From Daphnia carinata (Eukaryota; Arthropoda; Branchiopoda; Diplostraca; Daphniidae), in assembly GCF_022539665.2 (NCBI RefSeq), contig NW_026712511.1, forward strand, positions 1-64,000: DNA of 64,000 nt, in the 5' to 3' direction. The position numbers were made by a program, and so were the translations under genes. The notes below the pieces were generated by a model, which did no database searches, had not been told where the DNA came from, and worked only from the letters and a program-made list of their open reading frames with translations. Position 1 is the first letter of the stretch. Each line of letters begins with the position of its first letter. Shown here one piece after another: positions 53,308-63,998 of the stretch.

Positions 53308-53379
53308 GGTGTTGTAACTCAGTGGTAGAGTGTTCGCTTTGCATGCCAAAAGCCCGGAGTTCAATCCTCCGCAGCTCCA
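53308..53379 (+). tRNA. tRNA-Ala (TGC) variant
   Basis: 72 nt; acceptor starts GGTGTTG and the anticodon stem reads TTCGC/GCCAA, two mismatches. May be a pseudogene. Confidence 0.65.
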
Positions 53380-53739
53380 ATTCACTTCTTTCTATATCTA
53401 GTTATTTCCATTGGTGTTGTGAAACAGAACAAGTTTTTCCACTCCCGTTTTTCCAAGCATAGAAAACCATTTCCTAGTAAATATTGAAATTAGCAAATCA
53501 TTCCAATAATGTCAATAACGTGTGAAAGATACTACATCCATGTTGATCACTTATAGAACAATATTTTGCATTATTTGTACATAAAAAATTTGCCCATGAA
53601 TGCAGAACTTATATAAAATTTAAGTGCCATTTATATCTGAAAATGGACTATTGCGACAACAGAAACAAGAATGATTAAATTTGATAATATAATTGACCAA
53701 AAAACATCTGGGTTACAGTAAGATCGAGTCTATATAAAT

Positions 53740-53811
53740 GGGGTTGTAACTCAGAGGTAGAGTGTTTGCTTCGCATGTGAAAAGCCCGGAGTTCAATCCT
53801 CCGCAACTCCA
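53740..53811 (+). tRNA. tRNA-Ala (CGC)
   Basis: 72 nt, full cloverleaf. Confidence 0.92.
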
Positions 53812-54143
53812 ACCCAAAGAAGGATTTTTAATACATTCGAATTACCGAATTCCATCATCATGAAAAATTAACTCATCGAATTATAGGTAGCATTACATGT
53901 AAAAGCAACTGCAATAAAACCAACGATGTTGATAGTCTACAAACAATTTGGAACTATAATTAAAGATTGCACTACTGGTTCATTTCAAAGAATACCAAGT
54001 ATGCACACATTTTAATTAAGACAAATGTAATATCTAACTAAGAAAATTTCTTTTGAATCAATTTACAAGCAGTAACAAGGACGATTGAAATTTTACCTGA
54101 AATTTGCAAAAAACGTAATTTGTGTAAATTGATATGAAAATGT

Positions 54144-54215
54144 GGTGTTGTAACTCAGTGGTAGAGTGTTCGCTTTGCATGCCAAAAGCCCGGAGTTCAA
54201 TCCTCCGCAGCTCCA
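54144..54215 (+). tRNA. tRNA-Ala (TGC) variant
   Basis: 72 nt; same two changes as at 53308 (GGTGTTG, GCCAA), so the whole unit was duplicated. Confidence 0.65.
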
Positions 54216-54575
54216 ATTCACTTCTTTCTATATCTAGTTATTTCCATTGGTGTTGTGAAACAGAACAAGTTTTTCCAGTCCCGTTTTTCCAAGCATAGAA
54301 AACCATTTCCTAGTAAATATTGAAATTAGCAAATCATTCCAATAATGTCAATAACGTTTGAAAGATACTACATCCATGTTGATCACTTATAGAACAATAT
54401 TTTGCATTATTTGTACATAAAAAATTTGCCCATGAATGCAGAACTTATATAAAATTTAAGTGCCATTTATATCTGAAAATGGACTATTGCGACAACAGAA
54501 ACAAGAATGATTAAATTTGATAATATAATTGACCAAAAAACATCTGGGTTACAGTAAGATCGAGTCTATATAAAT

Positions 54576-54647
54576 GGGGTTGTAACTCAGAGGTAGAGTG
54601 TTTGCTTCGCATGTGAGAAGCCCGGAGTTCAATCCTCCGCTACTCCA
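54576..54647 (+). tRNA. tRNA-Ala (CGC)
   Basis: 72 nt; acceptor 3' strand CTACTCC, one mismatch. Confidence 0.75.
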
Positions 54648-54979
54648 ACCCAAAGAAGGATTTTTAATACATTCGAATTACCGAATTCCATCATCATGAA
54701 AAAGTAACTCATCGAATTATAGGTAGCATTACATGTAAAAGCAACTGCAATAAAACCAACGATGTTGATAGTCTACAAACAATTTGGAACTATAATTAAA
54801 GATTGCACTACTGGTTCATTTCAAAGAATACCAAGTATGCACACATTTTAATTAAGACAAATGTAATATCTAACTAAGAAAATTTCTTTTGAATCAATTT
54901 ACAAGCAGTAACAAGGACGATTGAAATTTTACCTGAAATTTGCAAAAAACGTAATTTGTGTAAATTGAAATGAAAATGT

Positions 54980-55051
54980 GGGGTTGTAACTCAGTGGTAG
55001 AGTGTTCGCTTTGCATGCGAAAAGCCCGGAGTTCAATCCTCCGCAGCTCCA
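54980..55051 (+). tRNA. tRNA-Ala (TGC)
   Basis: 72 nt, TTCGC/GCGAA anticodon stem, all stems pair. Confidence 0.93.
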
Positions 55052-55411
55052 ATTCACTTCTTTCTATATCTAGTTATTTCCATTGGTGTTGTGAAACAGA
55101 AAAAGTTTTTCCAGTCCCGTTTTTCCAAGCATAGAAAACCATTTCCTAGTAAATATTGAAATTAGCAAATCATTCCAATAATGTCAATAACGTTTGAAAG
55201 AGACTACATCCATGTTGATTACTTATAGAACAATATTTTGCATTATTTGTACATAAAAAATTTGCCCATGAATGCAGAACTTATATAAAATTTAAGTGCC
55301 ATTTATATCTGAAAATGGACTAATGCGACAACAGAAACAAGAATGATTAAATTTGATAATATAATTGACCAAAAAACATCTGGGTTACAGTAAGATCGAG
55401 TCTATATAAAT

Positions 55412-55483
55412 GGGGTTGTAACTCAGAGGTAGAGTGTTTGCTTCGCATGTGAGAAGCCCGGAGTTCAATCCTCCGCTACTCCA
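55412..55483 (+). tRNA. tRNA-Ala (CGC)
   Basis: 72 nt; acceptor 3' strand CTACTCC, one mismatch. Confidence 0.75.
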
Positions 55484-55815
55484 ACCCAAAGAAGGATTTT
55501 TAATACATTCGAATTACCGAATTCCATCATCATGAAGAAGTAACTCATCGAATTATAGGTAGCATTACATGTAAAAGCAACTGCAATAAAACCAACGATG
55601 TTGATAGTCTACAAACAATTTGGAACTATAATTAAAGATTGCACTACTGGTTCATTTCAAAGAATACCAAGTATGCACACATTTTAATTAAGACAAATGT
55701 AATATCTAACTAAGAAAATTTCTTTTGAATCAATTTACAAGCAGTAACAAGGACGATTGAAATTTTACCTGAAATTTGCAAAAAACGTAATTTGTGTAAA
55801 TTGATATGAAAATGT

Positions 55816-55887
55816 GGGGTTGTAACTCAGTGGTAGAGTGCTCGCTTTGCATGCGAAAAGCCCGGAGTTCAATCCTCCGCAGCTCCA
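55816..55887 (+). tRNA. tRNA-Ala (TGC)
   Basis: 72 nt; CTCGC/GCGAA stem. Last tRNA before gypsy-4 interrupts the array. Confidence 0.88.
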
Positions 55888-56072
55888 ATTCACTTCTTTC
55901 TATATCTAGTTATTTCCATTGGTGTTGTGAAACAGAAAAAGTTTTTCCAGTCCCGTTTTTCCAAGCATAGAAAACCATTTCCTAGTAAATATTGAAATTA
56001 GCAAATCATTCCAATAATGTCAATAACGTTTGAAAGAGACTACATCCATGTTGATCACTTATAGAACAATAT

Positions 56073-56457
56073 TGTCACACTGGACTTTATTTAATGAATT
56101 GTATTGAATTAAAAGGGGAAAATACAATGCATAACAGAAAGGAGGAATAACTACACTTTACTTGACTGAAATACAGGAACGTGAAGAGAACTTACTTGAG
56201 AACTTGAGTAGGACTTAAGATCTATCAGGAACTAACAAGAACTAACTTAGGGTAAAAAATGTATGGGCTTTTATACCCTCGTGAAGGATATACGCCCTAT
56301 CTCTAGGGTTGAACGAATTCTAGGGAATGCCACATTTTACTAATTATTGGCGTGTCGTAGCGCCTCTTTTCAAGGAAACTGTGCTGCAAACAATTAAATG
56401 TTGGCTGACGCCCCTTTCCAGAAATGGCAATCACAATGCTATCTTTCCCTCGCGACA
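56073..56457 (-). repeat. Gypsy-4 3' LTR
   Basis: 385 bp. On the minus strand it starts TGTCGCGAGGG and ends CCAGTGTGACA. GGGTATAAAAGCCC near 56262-56275 is the TATA box. Confidence 0.85.
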
Positions 56458-56473
56458 GGTCCCCCTTCTTCAA
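56458..56473 (-). promoter_or_regulatory. Polypurine tract of gypsy-4
   Basis: On the minus strand GAAGAAGGGGGACC directly precedes the LTR start, the normal place for plus-strand priming. Confidence 0.8.
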
Positions 56474-56599
56474 GACAGGCGACCCGACTGTACTAACAAT
56501 CATTAAAAAGGTAAACACGGGCATGAACAAAATATTAGGAAAAGATACCCGTAATTTTCAAAATAACCCCAAGGCTAATAGAGAGTGAGTAACTATAGT
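56474..56599. other. Short non-coding stretch
   Basis: No feature seen between the polypurine tract and the tandem repeats. Confidence 0.4.
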
Positions 56600-56800
56600 A
56601 ATAAAAAAGCATACGATAGAGCGAGGTCGCTTTAGTACGGTGAAGGGACAACTACAGTAAAGGTCAATCGTACAAAAGCGCGCGGTCGCATTATAGAGGT
56701 GAAGGGACAACTATAGTAGAAGACAGGCATACGGTAAAGCGTGGTCGCTTTGGAGAGGTAGAAGAACGACTACAATAGAAGTCAAGCATACAATGAAATG
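56600..56800 (+). repeat. Imperfect tandem repeats of about 60 bp
   Basis: Three units, each with CATACG/GTACAA, then GGTCGC.TT or GGTCGCATT, then GGTGAAGGGACAACTA or a close variant, then AGTAAAGGTCAA/AGTAGAAG. They lie upstream of the plus-strand gene at 56904. Possible promoter or enhancer repeats; unproven. Confidence 0.65.
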
Positions 56801-56903
56801 TGCTTTTATCGAAAAGGAATTTTCTAGCACTACAAACGTAATAAGGACGACTATAATTAGCATTTCACACATAAAGGTGTGAAAAAAGGTAAACTACGAC
56901 GTT

Positions 56904-57512
56904 ATGATGCATAAGAAATTCAACTGCTGCCTTCCGTCTTTAGTTCGTTTCTTGCTTTTGACAAAAAAATGTTTACTCTTCAGTTTTTTTCTTGAAAATC
57001 TGCGTTTTGTGGAATGTGCGCTTGTGAGTTTCGCGAGTGCGTTTTCCAGTTTTAGGAGCCCTTTCGTTCGCCTAAATCCGCACGACCGTGCGGAGTTTGT
57101 GGTGGTTTTAACGAAAATGATCAATGACAACGTTGATTTGGGCTCTCCTTTGGTCGTTGATGCTCCATGGATCAACGATTATTACTACAGGTAAGTACTT
57201 CTTCTTTGATTGGTTTTTTAGTTCCACACTGACGTTTCTCTCCTCTTTTTTAGCACGTATCCTGGGTATGCCAAATACCGGGATTACTTTTGCCATCTTC
57301 ATGCGCGTCTCCTTTGGTGGTTAGAGTCCAATCAGGACATCTACCACCCGACTCCCCGCCGCTCTGACTTTTACAGAGAGGTGACGCAAGCTGAAGTGCA
57401 GGCCAGGGTAGATGCTCGGCTTGTTTGGCTTGAGGTTTTGAACGCTCAAGCAGAGGAACATGAAGCTGAAACCAACAATTTTTTTAATTATCTCGTTAAC
57501 CGAGGCGCATAA
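56904..57512 (+). CDS. Antisense spliced gene between env and 3' LTR of gypsy-4
   Basis: Plus strand, opposite to gypsy-4. Exon 1 is open to 57190, ending CTACAG|GTAAGTAC. The intron 57191-57253 ends CTCTTTTTTAG. Exon 2, 57254-57512, continues in phase and stops after NYLVNRGA. 181 codons if the ATG at 56904 is used; a later start is possible because the first 50 codons are hydrophobic and low in similarity to a folded domain. The body is hydrophilic with aromatic stretches (APWINDYYY, YPGYAKYRDYFCHLHARLLW) and a helical C-terminus with EVQARVDARLVWLEVLNAQ. AATAAA lies 46 nt after the stop. I recognise no family. The minus-strand 93-codon frame overlapping exon 1 lacks such support. Confidence 0.6.
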
Positions 57513-57557
57513 TTGTACATTTTTTTTTTTTTTTTTTTTTTTTTTTTGTTCTTTGAC

Positions 57558-57563
57558 AATAAA
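57558..57563 (+). terminator. Polyadenylation signal of the antisense gene
   Basis: AATAAA on the plus strand after a long poly-T tract (57518-57547), 46 nt beyond the stop codon. Confidence 0.5.
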
Positions 57564-57621
57564 CTTTTTTCACTTTTAACACAGCAGTTATTTTTCTTGT
57601 TTATCACTAACGATTTCCTTT

Positions 57622-59560
57622 TTAGAGATTTTCAGTCTCCATTTCATCCCTCCCGGGGTCTCCGGGTGGAGCGTCTTCGCACTGTTCGTGAGCGATAAGA
57701 CGCTTGTGTAACATGTAGAATTTAAGCACTAGGAGCACTATTCCACATGTTAGGAAAATATTGAAAGCCACTAACTCGTAAGGGTAACGAGTAAGGTAAA
57801 ATTCTTTTTGTTTTTCTTTTTCCAAAATTAAATTTTGAATTTGCTCTCCCGTCATTTCAGACGACAACGTTGCTTGAGCGTTGCGATGGAGCAGCTGACT
57901 GATTATGTCTACCGACGTATTGTTTTCTCGTGGAAGCTCAACGAAATTGTGCTTTTTTCCTTCGGTTTCTTGGACATCTTGTGCAAAGATTTTCACTGTT
58001 GGAAGCACAATTGCTTGTAGTTTTGGCGCTGTTACACTTCCTTCCATGCTGGCTGGGAATACCCATTCTTCTGTTCGAGCGGTGCATCCCAAAGGTACTT
58101 CAAACATTCCTACAGCTGGTAACGTTGTTGTTCTCAAAGGTGGCTGCTCTCCTCCCGCTGGACACGAAAACACAATCTCGTGCGGCTTTGTTGCGGAATA
58201 GACCCATTGATTGGATCCCATGTAAACCACTTCAGGTCCACGCCAGTCTGTGAATTTCTTTTTACACTGTGTGTTGATTCGGGCCGAATCGTTTAAGAAG
58301 ACAGCCATTGCACACGACTTTCGGGTTGTTCTCTTGCTAATTCCGGTATGAAATTTACACAACGGTCTTCCTATTTTGCTGCAATCTTTAACATTTTCTT
58401 TGGATAGTTCCAGATACGTTTCGAGGTCGGCGGACACAGCAAGGTACTCTGGTAGATTTCCGAGCGAGACGCCATGTGTTCCGTTGTCTGTAGCTGCCGG
58501 AAGGTTGATTATTTCGAAAAGCTTGAACTGCTGGCTGTGATCGAAGATGGGAACATTTATGAAGAGGCGAAACGAGTTTTCCATGGCCGCCACCGTGACG
58601 GTTGATTCTCTGTAGGCGACCCAAAGCTCCTCGCTGGAGATAGACCATCCTCTTGGTAATTTCTCGTTTATTATTTTAATGACTTTGTTGAATCTTGCTG
58701 GCGAAACAATTTGTGGTGCCAAATGTCCGTTGGCCAACAGACTGAAGCCGACGTCGAGACTATCGGCCAAATGTTGTAGCCACTGCAAGATCTGATTCAT
58801 CGCTTCAAATGTTTCGTCCAGTTGGATGTAATATTCGAAGTGATTTAGTTCTAACTCTTCCATCTTCACCACTCTGTCCATGAGGTTTGTTGTCACATTG
58901 CTTAGCATGGAATACTGGCCTCGCAGTTCTCTGATGAGTTTTGCGTTTGTTCTGGATTCCCAAAGTGATTCATTTACAATTGTTGCTTGCTTATCGATGA
59001 TGTGAATTACTTCTCTCTGATCTCGAGCAACAAGTTGTACTTGATTATTTAATTCTTCTAAATCTTTCTGTGTTGAAACTCCAAACAGCCATTTCAGGAT
59101 TGACCCTCCACCGTCGACAAGGCTTCGAGGACTTCTTTGGTTAGTATTCAATGCTTTTCTGATGTTTGTCAATCGGTCTGCTACATTTTCCATTCCTCTT
59201 AGGATTGTTTCTGTTCTGCTAGCGATTCTTCTGGCTGCTATTTGTTGTGGCCGTGACCCTGTATTCTTCCACTTCTGTGCTACTTCCTGCTGCTGGGTTA
59301 ACTTCTGCTTCAAGTATGCTGTTGCTGTATCAGCTACTCCCAAGTCAAGGTCTGTTACGATGGTCCACGATGATTCACTGAACGCCACATCAGTTTGTTG
59401 TTTGAAAATTGCATTTTCTCTCAGGATCAGCGAGTTGGTTGACAGCGGCCCAATCAGGAAAATGAGGAACGGCACCAATAGAGTTAAATATCTGGCCGGA
59501 GGTCTTCTGCTACGAGTGGGTCTTCTCGTTGAAGCTGGCGTGATTGGTTCTGGAGCGGGC
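57622..59560 (-). CDS. env: Env fusion protein, errantivirus/baculovirus F type (gypsy-4)
   Basis: The open frame runs 59841-57622 (739 codons), but its first 35 or so codons are the end of pol and a Glu/Thr/Pro-rich linker follows. The env part begins around the hydrophobic segment YLTLLVPFLIFLIG (frame residues 118-131), a signal peptide. A furin-like site RSPR (residue 239) is followed by a Gly-rich region SLVDGGGSILKWLFGV, the layout of fusion peptides in insect gypsy env and baculovirus F proteins. Heptad-like helices and a Cys-rich region follow. A C-terminal membrane anchor lies near residues 685-706 (AFNIFLTCGIVLLVLKFY) with a short acidic cytoplasmic tail. Intact. The start codon is unclear; expression from a spliced mRNA is likely. 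Confidence 0.85.
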
Positions 59561-62500
59561 GTGACCACGTCGTTTTCCTCGGTGCTTGATGATGGATTAC
59601 TCTGCTCAATTGGTGCTTCTTCTGAGTTGGCCTGAGCTTGTGGATCAGTTGAAGCAGGTGTTTCTTGTGTTTCTGCTTCTAGATGATTCTCATCTTCTTT
59701 TTCTGCCGCTTCTTCGGTGATGCTAGGACCTGACACAGCTTCATGGAATGATTTCATCCGAACCACGTGAACGATATCCGTTTTACCTCGGCCGGTTGCC
59801 GATATCACTTCATAGTTCACTGGAGTGGTTTGTCTTAACACTTTGAATGGTCCAAGTCAACGATGAAGAAGTTTTTCTGATTTTCCCACTTTACGCACAG
59901 GCTTGTAAATCAACACTAAATCTCCTTCTTTGAATGTCAGTTCTCTATGACGTGCATCGTAAGTTTCTTTTGCTTTTGCCGCACACTCTCCATTCTAATT
60001 TTCACTTTCTCTCTAGCTGCTGCTAAGTCGGCAATTAAACGATCTGCATATCCCACTGCCGCTTCTTCTTCTTCCAACAACGGGTTTGGGTCTGCTTCCA
60101 ACTCCAAGTCAATGGGAAGTCTTGGTTCACGTCCGTAGAGGAGGAAGAATGGTGAGTACCCCGTAGACTCTTGTCTAGCCGTGTTGTATGCGAAGCACAC
60201 GTACTGCAAGGTTTCATCCCAATCCCGTTGATCACTGCTGACGTACATGGACAGCATTGCAGCCAATGTATGGTTCATTCTTTCCACTGCTCCATTTGCC
60301 TGGGGGTGGTAACTGGAAGTCGTCTTGTGGTTGGTGAGTAGTTTCTTGACGACAGCTTGAGTTAGGTCGGCGATGAAGCACTTTCCCCGATCCGTGATGA
60401 TTTGTTCTGGAGCCCCATGGCGTAGAAAGATTTGTTGAACGAAGAACTCTGCCACGTCATCTGCCTTTCCAGTGGGCATAGCTTTCAACTCTACCCATTT
60501 GGTCAGGTAATCTACTGCCACTATAATCATTCTGTTTCCTTTTGTGGAGAGCGGGAATGGCCCTAGAAGGTCCATTCCTACTTTTTGAAACGGTCTTTCC
60601 ACTTTAATGCATTGTAGAAGTCCTGGAGGTTTGTCTGGGACTCCTTTTCTGCTCTGACAGTGTACGCAGCTCTGCACATGACGTACTATGTCTAGTGTCA
60701 TCTTCGGCCAGTAGTAACGATCACTAATTTTTTGCAGAGTGCGACTGATTCCAAGGTGACCGGAAACGATGTCGTCATGGTAGGCGTATAGGATTCTTTC
60801 ACGATACTCTACAGGTACGCACAATCTTCTATAACTTTTTCCATTCTTTATAGTTTCTTTGTAGAGTTTGCCATCGTTGATCACGAAATTTTTCACTCTT
60901 GCTTTTCCACTTTGGATTTTTTGTATTAGCTGATTCCAATTACTGCAGGCTTTTTGTTTGTCTGCCAGGGACTCGTTTTCTTCTTCAGCGAGTGTTAGGT
61001 CATCAGTTAGTGCCCCTATGACGACACAGCGGTCGTCTTCTTGCTCCTCTGTCTTTGGTAGTGGATTTCTTGAAAGACAATCTGCGTTGTCGTGCGTTTT
61101 TCCACTGCGGTATACGATCGTGATATCGTATTCTTGTAGCGACAAGCTCCAACGTGCTAAACGACCTGCTAGGTCTTTTTTGCTCATCAACCAACACAGT
61201 GCTTGATGATCTGTGACGACTTTCACTTTGCAGCCCCACACAAAACATCTAAACTTGGAGAGACACCACACTAATGCAAGACACTCTTTTTCAGTTATCG
61301 AATAGTTCACTTCCGATTTAGTCAGTAAACGGCTTGCGTATGCGATAGGACGTTCTGCCTCATCAATACGCTGGGCTAGCACACCTCCAATCCCGTATCC
61401 GCAGGCGTCAGGAAAAATTTCCATTGGCAAGTCGTAGTTGGGATGGGCTAACACTGGAGCTGAAGTAAGCGCTTTTTTCAGGGCAACGAAACTGTTTACC
61501 TGATCTTCTCCCCACACAAACGAAATTTCTTTCTTCGTGAGTGACGTGAGTGGGCGAGCGATTGAAGCAAAACCTTGAATATGACGTCGATAGTACGAAC
61601 ATAGGCCCAAAAAACTTTGCACTCGTTTAACTTTGTTTGCTGTAGAATAGCCTTCACTAGGTGATGGGAAGTTCGAGACTGCCTCGAGCTTTTCAGGATC
61701 TGGTGCTACACCATCTTTTGAAATCACATGTCCCAACACTTTTAGAGTGTGCTCCAAGAATGAGCATTTTGACCACTTTAGTTTCAAACCAGCTTTCACA
61801 AGGCAACTCAGCACTAAGCGAAGACGTTCCAAGTGTTGTTGGAAAGTTGCTGAGTAAATTATGACGTCATCTAGGTAGATCAGGCATGTTGTCCAGCGAA
61901 GTCCAGCCAAAATAATGTCCATGGCTCTCTGAAAAGTGCCAGGGGCATTAGTTAGACCAAACGGAAGAGTGCGAAACTGGTACAATCCATCTGCAGTGAT
62001 GAAAGCTGTCTTCGGTCTGTCACTGCTAACCACTGGAACCTGGTGGTATCCTGCTTGCAAATCCATGCTTGAAAAGAACGTCGCCCCTTCTAGGCGACTC
62101 AGTGTATCCGCTATGCGCGGTAAAGGATAGGAATCTTTAACTGTTACCGCATTGAGCTTGCGATAGTCCACACAAAAACGCCAAGTTCCGTCTTTCTTCT
62201 TCACCAGAACCACTGGAGAAGACCAAGGGCTGTCAGACGGTTCAATTACTCCTCGACGTAGCATTCCTTCCACTTGATTTTGGATCACTGCTCTTTCTTT
62301 CCAAGCACTCTTGTAAGGGAGTTGATGTATTGGGGCAGTAGTTCCCGTGTTAATGTCGTGTTTGACTACTGCACAATATCCCAAATCATCTTCATTTAGT
62401 GCAAAACAATGAATAAATTGCTTGAGGACTTTTAATGTTTCCTCTTTTTCTTCTTTTGTTAGATCCTTTGCAATTCTTTCTTCTAGGTGCTCTAACAATT

Positions 62501-63998
62501 GGCTCTCATCTTGATTCAAATCTTGTTCCTCGACTGAGGTGTCGATTGCTAGGACTTCTTGGCTCGCTTCTGTCTCTTTTGCCTCAGGGTGTTCTTCTAA
62601 CGTCCCTAAGGTCACTCCTTTTTCTAGCCAAACCGTTCTCGGAGACAAGTTAGCAACAGGAATTTTTTCTAAATCTTTTTGGACTAGTGCATGACCGGTC
62701 GATAGGCTATTGGTCGCTAACAATGACTCCGAGGGTGTCACAATGCAGGAACCTTCCATCTTACTGGAAGCTGTTGTTGAAATCTGCTTAATTGAGTATG
62801 CTGGTATCTCTTGACGATCTCTTGTAACCAGCTTGTTGTCCTTGACCTCTTCTGTTTGAATAGCCGAAATTTCCGGAAGTGGTGACTTCCCTGTCGTAAA
62901 CGACAGTTCCTGAGATTCATAGTCAATGTGAATGGCTTGAAACTGTTGTAGGAAATCATTTCCCAATAGTAGTTCAAAACCTGACATTGGCATGACTATC
63001 GCGTTTCCTTTGATAGTCTTGCCTTTGTGGGTTACTACAATATCAGCTGTACTCTGTGGGGACAGAGTATGGCCGTTTACAAGACGTATTTTCGGTCCAC
63101 TCCGGGGTTTTTCCACGAACCCCGTTTTTTTCAACAATTCAGGAGAAATCACTGTGACTGCGGCTCCTGTATCAATTAAAGCTGTTGCAGTTTCTTTACC
63201 GCACTTCACTTTTTCTTTAATCAATCTCGCAGGGCTCAAATTCAAAATGTAGTCTTCTGAACCACCTTTGTTTTCTTCTGGCATCACCAGTTCTTGAACC
63301 ACCGAGTTTACGGATGGGTTTTCTTTTGAGCTTGTTCCTGCACCAGCGTCCTTTGCCGGGCCTTTGTAATTTTCTGATTCAGGATTTCTGAAACAGCTTC
63401 GGGCAATGTGCCCTGCTTTTTTGCAGTAAAAACACTGTGGTTTACCGCTTGTTGTGCGTCCCTTGGGTCTGAACGGCCCTTTAGGTTTCGCTTGCTCTTG
63501 ACTGCTTTGCTTAAACAATTTTTCACAAGTTTCTTGAATGACTTCACGCATCGTCTTTAAAAGATCAGCTTGTTGCTCCGGGTAGACCACTGAAAGGTTC
63601 GGAACTTGTTCAGACGACTTTTGTGATTCTGCCATGGGGTCCTTCCATCCTCTGGCTTCTGACATCATCGATGTCTCCGTATAGACTTTTGCCAGTTCTA
63701 GGAATTCTTCACACGTTTGTGGCTTCTGAGGATAGATCTTTCTAAAAAGTGCTGGTCGAAGACCTCTAAAAAGATGCTCTAGCCGGTGGACTTCCGACAT
63801 GTTCGGGTCGACCAGTCTGCAAAGATTAAGAATTTCGTAGTAGTACCTGGTGGTTGGTTCATCCACTCCCTGGGTTCTACTTCTTAGTCTAGTTTCTTGA
63901 AAAAGACCATAGGAATTAGGCTGAAATTCTTTCAAAAATACCGAACGTAGACCAGGCACTGCAGGTCTTGCTTGATTTTCTCCGGCAGCCGGCTGTGC
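59561..63998 (-). pseudogene. pol: Gag-pol of gypsy-4, one frameshift and one stop, 5' end outside window
   Basis: Open from the window edge (63998) to 59937. Order: gag capsid-like domain, zinc knuckle CFYCKKAGHIARSC (near 63430), protease ALIDTGAAVTVIS (near 63170), RT with YLDDVIIY (near 61870), RNase H (FPDACGYGIGG, where Phe-Pro-Asp replaces the usual Phe-Thr-Asp), integrase zinc domain (CVHCQSRKG, near 60660), and DDE core with ITDRGKC and HPQANGAVERMN (near 60290). A one-base loss near 59975 shifts the frame and ends it at 59937. The true frame continues to 59561 but has a TGA at 59857-59859 where Trp is expected. Gag and pol share one frame here. Confidence 0.9.

Larger units (their letters stand above)
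46093..56072 (+). repeat. Tandem tRNA-Ala gene array, 836-838 bp dimeric unit
   Basis: Twelve near-identical units. Each holds a tRNA-Ala(TGC), 432 bp later a tRNA-Ala(CGC), then 404 bp to the next unit. Spacer between the two genes: CAATTCACTTCTTTC onward; spacer after the second: CCAAAGAAGGATTTTTAATA onward. Units differ by only a few substitutions, a sign of concerted evolution. One unit near 48765 is a shortened recombinant. The array continues leftward beyond gypsy-3 (34434-34922 and 33199-33243) and is cut on the right by gypsy-4. No protein-coding content; the repeated 60-65 codon frames on the minus strand are by-products. Confidence 0.97.

Noticed and set aside
46093..56072. Regular repeats resembling a CRISPR array or ordinary satellite
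   Set aside because: The unit is 836 bp with folded tRNA genes; this is a eukaryotic tRNA gene cluster.
56894..57175. 93-codon minus-strand frame in gypsy-4, in the sense of the element
   Set aside because: Overlaps exon 1 of the spliced plus-strand gene, ends without further support, and is Lys/Arg-rich from complementing Phe/Leu codons. It cannot be fully excluded.
59162..59635. 157-codon plus-strand frame inside gypsy-4 env
   Set aside because: Lies wholly within the intact env frame and shows no recognisable motif.
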